DNA of 64,000 bases from JABWAN01 sp041918175 (GTDB taxonomy: Bacteria > Zhuqueibacterota > Zhuqueibacteria > Zhuqueibacterales > Zhuqueibacteraceae), in contig JAYRWE010000094.1 of assembly GCA_041918175.1 (NCBI GenBank), positions 372,001 to 436,000 of the forward strand, read 5' to 3'. The position numbers and the translations under genes were made by a program. Below, piece by piece: positions 46,974 to 54,593 of this stretch. The notes beneath the pieces were generated by a model. The model did no database searches, was not told the DNA's origin, and worked only from the letters and a program-made list of their open reading frames with translations. Each line of letters starts with the position of its first letter. Within the stretch, counting starts at the first letter, position 1.

Positions 46974-49379
46974 TCATCTTTCCAACCCCAGCTTTTTTAG
47001 CAGCGCCTGAAACCGCGGCTCCGCGTGCAGGGAGTCAAAAATCGGATCGAATATGTCGTGTATGAGATTAGGTGAATGTTGCCCGTAAGCCTGCTCCAGC
47101 CAGGTCAACGCCTTCTCGGTTTTTCCCAGGCCGGTATAGATAAAGGCTATGGGCACGGTCGCTTCGCTCCCTCGCTTCTGTTGTTGCTGCAATTTTTCGA
47201 GCAGCTCCAGCGCCTTATTCCGGTTACCCGATAAGGCATAAGCGCATCCGAGATAGCCCAAGGGCTCGCTCGTCCATCTTATTGAAGCCACGGCCTCAGA
47301 CTCTAACACGCTGACGGCTTTCGCATACTCTCTCTTGAGCAAATATGCCTGTCCAAGCTTGTAATGAAAATAAGCGGAGTTCGGATAGAACGTCAGCGCC
47401 CTCTGGCAATGTTTTATGGCCTCGTCGTACTGACGGTTTCGGTAATATGCAAAGGCAACCCCATGATTCGCACCTTCCGAAAGTGGGTCCAGCGCATAGG
47501 CACGTTTCATCTCAGCCAGGCCGGTTTCCATCCTTCCCTTTCGGCACAGGAAAAAACCATATTCGTTGTGCGCTTCACTGTTGCTGGGGGTTAGCGCAAT
47601 CGCGCGTCGGAGTGCTTCCTCCGCTCCCGGCCAGTCCCAATCGTAGAACTCTCGGATGATTCCCAATGCCGTGTGCGCTTCTGCAATCGTGTTATCCAAC
47701 TCCAGAGCCTTCGTCGCGGCCTGCCTTGCTTTTGATTCAGTCCTTGCCTTGCCCCAGGTGCGAAGCTCTAATAAAAAATATGGCACAACCAATTCGGCGT
47801 AAGCCGGTGCGAAGTTCGGGTCTTTCGCAATCGCTTGCTCGAAGTATGCCACGGCCTGTTGCAGACTCTCAGAGGTTTCTTTCTCACGGAATTTTCTGCC
47901 CAACAGGTAAAGCTCGTAGGCATCGGGGTCCACTTCCTGAGTTTGTTTCAAACGCGCCTGCTCATTGGGTGTGACTTGGACTTTGATCTCCCGTGCGATC
48001 GCCAGCGTCACCTCCCGCTGCAACGTCAACACGTCGCGCAACTCCCGCTCGAAACTTTCCGACCAGAGGCGCTTCTCCGTCTCTGCGGCGATCAATCGCA
48101 CCGAGATATTGACCCGATTGCCGGAAGACTGCACCGACCCTTCCACCACGGCGTCGACGTTCAACTCGCGGCCAATCGCCGGCAGCGGTTTCGTGCCGCC
48201 TTTGTACTGCATCACCGAGGTGCGCGAGATCACCCGCAAAGCTTCAATTTGCCCAAGCACCGAGATCAGCGCTTCGGTCATGCCGTCGGCAAAATATTCC
48301 TGATTGGGATCGCCGGAGAGATTCGTGAGTGGCAACACGGCAATAGCGTCGATGGACGCGGCGGGTTTGGGAATGAAATAAAGCGCAACGGCAATGAGCG
48401 CCACGAGCAAAGCAGATATGCCGACATATAGAAAGGCGCGCTTTCTTTTCGGAAGATTGGGTGTGATCGTTTTGGCCGCTTCGGAAGCAGGCGCACGTGT
48501 GGGAGATTTCAAATCCACCAACACCTCTTCGATGTGTTGGAAACGCTCATCCACTTTTTTCGCGAGCGCTTTGTGTGCGATGGCTTCGAGCACCGGCGGC
48601 ACCTCATGGCGCAAAGATGAAATCGGCGGCGGGTCTTCATTCAAAATCGAATACATCATCGCCGCTTCATACACGCCCCGAAACGGCAATTGTCCCGTGA
48701 GCATTTCATACAACACCACGCCGAACGCCCAAATATCCGTGCGCTGATCCACGACTTCACCCCGCGCCTGCTCCGGCGACATGTACGCCGCGGTGCCGAG
48801 TGTCATGCCGGTTTTGGTAAGATGCACATCGCCGCCCATCTTCGCGAGTCCGAAATCCATGATCTTCACTTGCCCCGATTCCGTGACCATGATGTTGCTC
48901 GATTTGATGTCGCGGTGTGTGATGCCTTTCGCATGCGCGGCTTTGAGGCCTTCGGCGATTTGCGCGGCATATGAAAGGCAATTTTCAATTGGGAGGACAC
49001 CCCCCTGGCCCCCCTCAAGGGGGGAATGAGCAAGGTGTGGGGAACGAGCCAAGTCCCCCCTTGAGGGGGGATTCAGGGGGGTGTCAATGACCTCCCGCAA
49101 TTCCTTGCCCTCAATGAACTCCATCACAATGAACATCTCACTATCGACTTCCTCGATGGCATAAATCGTCGCGATGTTCGGATGATTCAAAGCCGCCGCG
49201 GCTTTCGCTTCAATTTTGAAGCGCTCGCGTTCCTCAACATTGGCCGCAATGTGGTGCGGAAGAAACTTGATCGCAACGATGCGCTCGAGCTTCGTGTCCT
49301 CGGCTTTGTACACGACGCCCATGCCGCCTTCGCCGAGCTTGGCGAGGATTTTATAGTGGGAGATGGTTGTGCCGACCAT
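46974..49379 (-). CDS. Ser/Thr protein kinase with TPR domain, carrying an in-frame repeat insertion
   Basis: This 801-residue protein has a Hanks-type kinase domain: GEGGMG 16-21, Lys38, HRD 155-157, DFG 175-177, then SPEQARG. A transmembrane helix follows (313-337), then a FlgO-like sensor region (IAVLPLTNLSGD...) and about six TPRs to the C-terminus. This layout is common in FCB phyla. Residues about 99-130 (TPLNPPSRG ... SPLEGGQGG) are not kinase sequence. They are the translation of a G/C-rich palindromic element (48996-49085) inserted between the hinge and the catalytic loop. The frame is kept, so the insertion may be tolerated. AGGAG lies upstream. Confidence 0.9.
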   Translation of the reverse strand: MVGTTISHYKILAKLGEGGMGVVYKAEDTKLERIVAIKFLPHHIAANVEERERFKIEAKAAAALNHPNIATIYAIEEVDSEMFIVMEFIEGKELREVIDTPLNPPSRGDLARSPHLAHSPLEGGQGGVLPIENCLSYAAQIAEGLKAAHAKGITHRDIKSSNIMVTESGQVKIMDFGLAKMGGDVHLTKTGMTLGTAAYMSPEQARGEVVDQRTDIWAFGVVLYEMLTGQLPFRGVYEAAMMYSILNEDPPPISSLRHEVPPVLEAIAHKALAKKVDERFQHIEEVLVDLKSPTRAPASEAAKTITPNLPKRKRAFLYVGISALLVALIAVALYFIPKPAASIDAIAVLPLTNLSGDPNQEYFADGMTEALISVLGQIEALRVISRTSVMQYKGGTKPLPAIGRELNVDAVVEGSVQSSGNRVNISVRLIAAETEKRLWSESFERELRDVLTLQREVTLAIAREIKVQVTPNEQARLKQTQEVDPDAYELYLLGRKFREKETSESLQQAVAYFEQAIAKDPNFAPAYAELVVPYFLLELRTWGKARTESKARQAATKALELDNTIAEAHTALGIIREFYDWDWPGAEEALRRAIALTPSNSEAHNEYGFFLCRKGRMETGLAEMKRAYALDPLSEGANHGVAFAYYRNRQYDEAIKHCQRALTFYPNSAYFHYKLGQAYLLKREYAKAVSVLESEAVASIRWTSEPLGYLGCAYALSGNRNKALELLEKLQQQQKRGSEATVPIAFIYTGLGKTEKALTWLEQAYGQHSPNLIHDIFDPIFDSLHAEPRFQALLKKLGLER
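48996..49085. repeat. G/C-rich palindromic element, full copy inside kinase gene
   Basis: Terminal inverted arms gacacccccctgg...caagggggg and ccccccttgag...caggggggtgtc enclose about 30 bp. The same half-units occur at 54436-54465, 54547-54577, 60429-60458, 60541-60572 and 61848-61880. Here the element is within codons 98-130 of the kinase and is read through as Thr/Pro/Gly-rich sequence. Confidence 0.95.
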
Positions 49380-49418
49380 AGTTAAACTCTCCTAATTCTT
49401 CAACCTTCGCTCTGCAAT

Positions 49419-51647
49419 TCACTTCGGCAGCGCAAACGCGACGTACGCATCGCCTACGGGCGTGTTCATCTTGCCGCCGCCGCACGCGATGACGACGTAT
49501 TGCTTGCCTTCGTATTCATACGTGCTCGGCGTGGCGTAGCCGCCGAACGGCAATTGCGTTTCCCACAACACGTTGCCGCTTGTTTGATCGAACGCGCGAA
49601 ACTTCGCGTCTTTCGAAGCGCCGATGAAGAGCAAGCCGCTCGCCGTCACCACCGGACCGCCATAGTTTTCCGTGCCGGTGGACGGCATGCCGCGTTGCTT
49701 CAACGCTTCGAACTCGCCAAGCGGCACTTGCCAGAGAATCTCGCCCTTGTTCAAATCAATCGCATTGAGCGTGCCCCACGGCGGCTGAATCGCGGGATAG
49801 CCTTCGTGATCTAAAAAGCGATGATAGCCCGTGGAAACAAACGGCACAATCGGCGCTTCGTTCGTGCTCGCGCGACGGCTGTGCGAATCAAACGGTTGCG
49901 CGTTTTTATCTTCGAACAAAAACGCGAGCAAGTTGTGCTTCTCTTCGTCGCGCAAGAAATCATTCGAAGGCATCGCGCCTTTGCCTTTGGTGATGACATG
50001 CACAACTTCTTCGCGTGATTTGCGGCTCTTCAAATTCGTCAATGCCGGATAAATTTTTTGTTGATCGCCCTCGCGCTTGCCGCCGTGACAGCTTGCGCAA
50101 TTGAGCGCATAAACCACGCTGCCTCTATCATACGGATTCTCCGAGCGCGCAAGTTCGATGTCGATCATCGTGAGAATCCACGGCATCTCGTTCGAGTTCA
50201 CATACATGATGCTCGTGCGCGGATCAATGCCCGCGCCGCCCCATTCGGCGCCGCCATCAAAGCCAGGGAAAATCATCGTGCCTTGTTTGCTCGGCGGAAT
50301 GAATTGGCCCGCGCTGCGCACTTCACGCACACGCGCGAGTGCCGCAGCACGCGCTTCGGGCGAGGTGTTCGTCACGTCTTCTTCTCGAAAAATTTGGCGC
50401 GCGAACGGCGGCGGTTTGAGCGGCAACGGTTGCGTGGCCCACGTCTCTTCGCCTTCCAAGTCCGAAGCAGGATACGGCTTCTCTTCAATCGGAAACAGCG
50501 GCTCGCCAGTCTCGCGATTGAACACAAACACGAAACCCGACTTCGTCACTTGCGCAACCGCATCGATCCTTTTTCCATCGCGCTCGACCGTAATCAAATT
50601 CGGCGGCGCGGGCAGGTCGCGATCCCACACGTCGTGATGCACGGTTTGATAATGCCACACGCGCGCGCCGGTCTCTGCATTCAACGCGAGCAAACAATTC
50701 GCAAAAAGATTTTCGCCTTTGCGATTGCCGCCGTAAAAATCATACGCCGCCGAGCCCGTCGGAATAAACACGAGACCGCGTTTGTGATCGACACTCATGC
50801 CGCTCCATGAATTGGCCGCGCCCGCCGTGGTTTTCCATGCGTCCGGCGGCCATGTATCATAGCCAAACTCGCCGGGTCGCGGAATCGTGCGAAACACCCA
50901 ACGCACTTTGCCGGTGCGCACATCGAACGCGCGAATATGTCCGGGCGCGGAGACCGGGCCTTCGGAAAGGCGCGTGCCGATGATGATGAGGTCTTTATAA
51001 ATCGCGCCGGGCGTGGTGGAAATCACGAAGAGATCATCCTTCACTTCGCCCTGAATCTCGAGGCCTTGATCCAAACGCGTTCGACCGCTGTCGCCAAAAC
51101 TCGTGATGAGCTTGCCCGTGCGCGCCTCGAGCGCATACATGTGCGCGCTTGCTGTGAAGAGAATGCGTTGGTCGTTGCCGGCATCATTTTGCCAATACGT
51201 GACGCCGCGCAAACGGCCTTGGGTGTTCGCTTCTTCGGGGCGATTGACAAACGGATCAAACGTCCACAGCGCCGCGCCTGTGCCCGCATTGAGCGCAAAA
51301 ATTTTTGTGCGCGGAGTGGAACCATAGAGCACGCCGTTTACGACGAGAGGATTGGTTTGAATCTCGCCGTACTCGCCTTCGGGCAAATCGCCGGTGCGAT
51401 AGGTCCACGCGACTTGCAATTGCGCGACATTCTCTTTGTTGATCTGCGTGAGCGGCGAGTAATGCGTGCTCTCCGCATCGCCGAGATACACGCGCCATTC
51501 TTTTTTCGCGGCCTCGCCGTGCATCCAATGATCGGAGCGTTGGCAAGCGAGGAGAGAGAGGAGCAGGCAGAAGAATAAAAGAACGAAAGTGCTTTTTCGG
51601 CGCAGCAAATTGCCGGCGAGAGGACGCGGCGCAGTCCGTTTGAGCAT
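49419..51647 (-). CDS. PQQ-dependent dehydrogenase with cytochrome c domain
   Basis: This 742-residue protein has a lipoprotein-like signal (LLSLLACQ). The eight-bladed quinoprotein propeller starts with YLGDAESTHYSPLTQINKEN. A cytochrome c domain interrupts the later blades (heme Cys517, Cys520, His521 in CASCH; MPS for the distal Met). It ends with PFGGYATPSTYEYEGKQYVVI. This is the soluble or lipid-anchored PQQ alcohol or sugar dehydrogenase layout. It would oxidise a sugar or alcohol in the periplasm and pass electrons through its heme. AAAGGAAAA precedes the ATG. Confidence 0.93.
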   Translation of the reverse strand: MLKRTAPRPLAGNLLRRKSTFVLLFFCLLLSLLACQRSDHWMHGEAAKKEWRVYLGDAESTHYSPLTQINKENVAQLQVAWTYRTGDLPEGEYGEIQTNPLVVNGVLYGSTPRTKIFALNAGTGAALWTFDPFVNRPEEANTQGRLRGVTYWQNDAGNDQRILFTASAHMYALEARTGKLITSFGDSGRTRLDQGLEIQGEVKDDLFVISTTPGAIYKDLIIIGTRLSEGPVSAPGHIRAFDVRTGKVRWVFRTIPRPGEFGYDTWPPDAWKTTAGAANSWSGMSVDHKRGLVFIPTGSAAYDFYGGNRKGENLFANCLLALNAETGARVWHYQTVHHDVWDRDLPAPPNLITVERDGKRIDAVAQVTKSGFVFVFNRETGEPLFPIEEKPYPASDLEGEETWATQPLPLKPPPFARQIFREEDVTNTSPEARAAALARVREVRSAGQFIPPSKQGTMIFPGFDGGAEWGGAGIDPRTSIMYVNSNEMPWILTMIDIELARSENPYDRGSVVYALNCASCHGGKREGDQQKIYPALTNLKSRKSREEVVHVITKGKGAMPSNDFLRDEEKHNLLAFLFEDKNAQPFDSHSRRASTNEAPIVPFVSTGYHRFLDHEGYPAIQPPWGTLNAIDLNKGEILWQVPLGEFEALKQRGMPSTGTENYGGPVVTASGLLFIGASKDAKFRAFDQTSGNVLWETQLPFGGYATPSTYEYEGKQYVVIACGGGKMNTPVGDAYVAFALPK

Positions 51648-51703
51648 AGTATTTTCCTTTCTTGTTTATAAGTTTACAAAAACAATCGCAGGTTCGTTTT
51701 GCT

Positions 51704-53122
51704 TTAGCGCACTAAACGAACATAGCCATTCACAACCACTCGCCGAGCGTAGCAATACCCGTAGAGGAAGTTGACCATCCAGTGCGACGACTCACTCTCC
51801 TTATCAGATGTCCAAACCCACCATTTCATCCGATCAAAAACCGGATTAAGAAAAACGTCGCGCTGCTGCTTTGACTCCATCAACGACATTGCTTCTAGTA
51901 AAGTCGGCAAACGCCAATCACTATAGCCGCCGAAGTTCTCTTCATTTTTTTGTGCCACATAGATTAACGCATCCTTATAGTTCATCTGATGGGATGAACC
52001 ACCCTCTTGCCACATTCGTCCCGTGGCTTCATCTATGATAAGATTTGCGCCCTTCTCGATCGATGTCTTGTATTGGTGCCTAATACCTGTGCCAGACGGA
52101 TTTTGATAGCGATCAAACAACCCTTGGCCTACGATCATTTTATTAACTTTGTCTATTGTTAAATAGGGATTGGTGGGCTGGCTAGTATCAGGCAGAGTGG
52201 CTGGTGAAACTTTCGGTACAGGGAGAGAGGGTACTTCGAGCATGGGAAGAAATATAAGCGTGACATTCTCCCGTAGTTCCGTGGGCAAGCGTTGTAACTC
52301 GGCGTCATTTAAATTCGTAAACTGTTTATCGCTGAAGGTTGCAAACTTTGCGTAGCTTTCTTCATGAAAATAACTATTGCCAGCCTGATCCATAACACGA
52401 ATACCGAAAAACGATTTTTGGTATTTTGGGTCTTGAAACGAAACTCTGGTGTTGCCACGCAAAGTGGTATCAAATTCAAAATAGATGAAATCCTTGAGTT
52501 CGATGCGCTTAACTGGCACCTCAATTTCTACGGGTTCGCGTTCTCTGCGAATAACAATTTCCACGAACATAGTTTCCTCAGGCGATTGTAACTTGCTCAT
52601 AATTTTGCCATAGACGCTGTGGTCATAAGGGCTGCCTTTGAGTTGGGTCACTCTACCCACCACAATTGGTGGCTGTGTACTGAAGCCAACTTTGAGATAT
52701 TCAGATAGTGCTTCGCCAGCAAAACCCACCCGAACGCGATGCGTGCCATCGGTCAAAAGCGAGTCCGGTAAATTACGACCGAGCAAAGTGAAGCGCCATG
52801 CGTGAGGAAAAATAATGGGCTGGCGTTTAGCTGCATTCGCAAAAAGAAAACCGTCGTGTTCGACATTAAGCGGCTCTTCGCGTTGTGCGCTCCGGTTTTG
52901 CGCAATGATGACAAGGCCGGAGTCCGGGCGCGTGATGGGATTGGCTAGTGCAAACGCGGGCGGTGCCGAAGGAGTTCTGGCCCCTTCACGCAGCGATGGC
53001 ACGATGCTAATAATTGCGGCAAGCAACACGGCCGCAGCCGGGATGAGCAATGCCAGCCATTTCCAAAGCTGTTGTTGCTTCTGTGATGATGATGAAATTT
53101 TAGGTTTTGATTTTTTCCTCAT
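51704..53122 (-). CDS. DUF1566 (Lcl) domain membrane-anchored protein
   Basis: This 472-residue protein has a cytoplasmic basic N-terminus and one transmembrane helix (WLALLIPAAAVLLAAIISIV). A beta-rich middle follows (about 60-320, containing TRVSFQDPKYQKSFFGIRV). The C-terminal DUF1566 domain (about 345-472) shows WQEGGSSHQMNYKDALIYV, YSDWRLPTLLEAMSL and WVWTSD near the end. The start at 53122 is chosen over a TTG at 53137 because GGAG lies 9 nt before it. DUF1566 proteins are often secreted or surface lectin-like. Function unknown. Confidence 0.85.
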   Translation of the reverse strand: MRKKSKPKISSSSQKQQQLWKWLALLIPAAAVLLAAIISIVPSLREGARTPSAPPAFALANPITRPDSGLVIIAQNRSAQREEPLNVEHDGFLFANAAKRQPIIFPHAWRFTLLGRNLPDSLLTDGTHRVRVGFAGEALSEYLKVGFSTQPPIVVGRVTQLKGSPYDHSVYGKIMSKLQSPEETMFVEIVIRREREPVEIEVPVKRIELKDFIYFEFDTTLRGNTRVSFQDPKYQKSFFGIRVMDQAGNSYFHEESYAKFATFSDKQFTNLNDAELQRLPTELRENVTLIFLPMLEVPSLPVPKVSPATLPDTSQPTNPYLTIDKVNKMIVGQGLFDRYQNPSGTGIRHQYKTSIEKGANLIIDEATGRMWQEGGSSHQMNYKDALIYVAQKNEENFGGYSDWRLPTLLEAMSLMESKQQRDVFLNPVFDRMKWWVWTSDKESESSHWMVNFLYGYCYARRVVVNGYVRLVR

Positions 53123-53246
53123 GAAAATTTTCTCCAAATGATTTTGTTCTCATTCTGAAAAAAACTTCCTTTGAGCGGGGCTCGTGCCGAGAACGAGGGA
53201 AGGTCCTTACAGGATGACATCCTTAAAAGGATTTCCAAATTACTCT

Positions 53247-53384
53247 CGTTCCCAAACTCTGTTTGGGAACGCAATTGCTTTTGAAACTCCGTTTCCAGTT
53301 CATGCACACACGAGAGCAAGTTGATCGAAAAGAGAAACAGAGTTTCTCTAACAAGTGTGTTCCCAAACGGAGTTTGGGAACAAG
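53247..53384. repeat. composite palindrome, copy 3
   Basis: The full layout is visible: cgttcccaaactctgtttgg at the left, gaaactccgtttcc and gaaacagagtttctc inside, and gttcccaaacggagtttggg at the right. The element seems intact. The outer palindromes are inverted relative to each other through the actc/gagt asymmetry. Confidence 0.92.
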
Positions 53385-53394
53385 CCAACTGTTC

Positions 53395-53415
53395 AGCCAC
53401 GGCTTGGCCGTGGCT
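53395..53415. repeat. agccacgg palindrome copy
   Basis: This copy has the ttg-type centre and directly follows a composite palindrome by 10 bp. Confidence 0.88.
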
Positions 53416-53546
53416 TTGCTTTTAAAATTGCGCGCGTATTCAAACTATGGCTTGGCCATAGTTTCAAATGGACGCGGCTTGGATGCTCGCCGAAAATAAT
53501 GCTACGGCCAAACCTGTAGCAGAGCCATTTTGAAATAAAGAATAAA

Positions 53547-53567
53547 AGCCACGGCCCAGCCGTGGCT
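53547..53567. repeat. agccacgg palindrome copy
   Basis: This copy has arms agccacggc and gccgtggct with a ccca-type centre. It is 18 bp before a half composite palindrome. Confidence 0.88.
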
Positions 53568-53584
53568 GAACATTTGCGAAAATA

Positions 53585-53633
53585 GAAACAGAGTTTCTCT
53601 GGCAAGTGTGTTCCCAAACGGAGTTTGGGAACA
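53585..53633. repeat. composite palindrome, right half only
   Basis: Only the inner gaaacagagtttctc and the right outer palindrome (gttcccaaacggagtttggg) are present. The left half is missing, so the copy is truncated. Confidence 0.85.
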
Positions 53634-53656
53634 AGAAGGAACTCGAAGAGCACACC

Positions 53657-54043
53657 TCAGCGCTGCAACGTCATCCCCTTTATTTGATAGCGACCGTTGA
53701 CCGTCATCACACAGCGATAGGTGCCATTCGGCATCGTCGGTGGCGCGGTGAAAGTGACGTAATGCGTGGCCGGGCCTGCTTTCGCTTCGTTGAGCAATTC
53801 GATGAAGCCTTGCCCGCGCAACTCCACGCGCAGAATCACCACCGAAGTTTGCTCCACACGAAAACGAATGAGGGTGGATTCTTGAAACGGATTCGGCGAG
53901 TTTTGCAGCAATTCAAAAAGCTGTGTGCTCGGTTCCAGCACGCCGCCGGTGCTCGGCTCGGGTTCAACTGGCACGGGCAGCTTTTTCGGCGAGCATGCGA
54001 GGAGCAGGCTCGCGAGCAGCGCAGTGGTAATGCGTTTCAACAT
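53657..54043 (-). CDS. small lipoprotein with a sorting-domain-like C-terminal part
   Basis: This 128-residue protein begins with a lipoprotein signal (MLKRITTALLASLLLACS; Cys17). A Pro-rich linker follows, then a FlgD-like Ig fold opened by LLQNSPNPFQESTLIRFRVE and ending GTYRCVMTVNGRYQIKGMTLQR. In type IX systems this fold is a C-terminal sorting domain; here it forms nearly the whole protein. The start at 54043 has only a weak AAGG. The frame continues to 54301, but those codons belong to a repeat element. It may be a free sorting-domain-like factor or a small adhesin. Confidence 0.75.
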   Translation of the reverse strand: MLKRITTALLASLLLACSPKKLPVPVEPEPSTGGVLEPSTQLFELLQNSPNPFQESTLIRFRVEQTSVVILRVELRGQGFIELLNEAKAGPATHYVTFTAPPTMPNGTYRCVMTVNGRYQIKGMTLQR

Positions 54044-54064
54044 GTGCCGTCGCCTTACGTTACG

Positions 54065-54313
54065 ACTCTTTTTTTTGTTTTGTCGCTGCGCGTTATTGCT
54101 TTTCATCTCCGCTTGTTTACCGAGGTGGCCTTTGCAAGCGAGCTGACTCAAAGCGCTGCGCAGACTGGGAAAAGCAAAAGCCCGATTTGAAAACACAAAC
54201 TCGGCAACAGGATGCCATCGCTTTGAAGTCACCTCGCTTGAAAAGATAAAAGTCAGGTAAACAAGCAACGATGAACCCTCGGTGAAGCAGCGACGGAACA
54301 AAAACAGATCAGC
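54065..54313. repeat. 235-bp gtcgctgct element, inverted full copy
   Basis: In reverse orientation it contains the same ordered blocks as the copy at 57160-57410: gtcgctgcttcaccgagg, cttgtttacctgac, gacttcaaagcgatggcatc, gcttttcccagtctgcg, gcaaaggccacctcggtaaa and gcgcagcgacaaaac. The ends ttttgttccgtcgctgc and gcagcgacaaaacaaaa are imperfect terminal inverted repeats. It lies directly upstream of the small lipoprotein gene. Confidence 0.9.
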
Positions 54314-54435
54314 TATTTTCGAAAAAGGGCTGCGCCCGCTTCAGACAACTCAACTCGTACCGCTTTTCAAGTTTAGTCAAGTCGAGCGCCAATCTACCTC
54401 AGAGCGCATTTGAAAAGTTCGCGCACCTAACTATT

Positions 54436-54577
54436 CTCCCCTTGAGGGGGCAGGGGGGTGTTTTTGAGATCGAAAATCCAGTCGTATCTCTTCAAACGAC
54501 CTCAACTTTTTATAGAAAGACATTCGATGTTGCCATGTTATCGAGCAACACCCCCCCTGGCCCCCCTCAAGGGGGGA
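54436..54577. repeat. pair of G/C-rich half-palindromes, opposite orientation
   Basis: Half-units at 54436-54465 (ctccccttgagggggcaggg...) and 54547-54577 (caacaccccccctggcccc...) face each other across about 80 bp of unrelated sequence. It is the same family as the insertion in the kinase gene. It is intergenic, after the GMC gene stop. Confidence 0.85.
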
Positions 54578-54593
54578 CTTTTCAAACGCCATC

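Larger units (their letters stand above)
53123..53656. other. 534-bp repeat-rich gap
   Basis: No gene is present. It holds a full composite palindrome (53247-53384), two agccacgg palindromes (53395-53415 and 53547-53567), a half composite palindrome (53585-53633), and a fragment of the tgtcattc-type element (about 53210-53235). This is the densest repeat cluster of the window. Confidence 0.85.

Noticed and set aside
48996..49085. Kinase gene called as disrupted by insertion
   Set aside because: The reading frame is unbroken across the element and all key kinase residues remain, so it is left as an intact CDS with an insertion.
54044..54301. N-terminal extension of the small lipoprotein
   Set aside because: The extra codons are the translation of the 235-bp repeat element; the lipoprotein signal starts at 54043.
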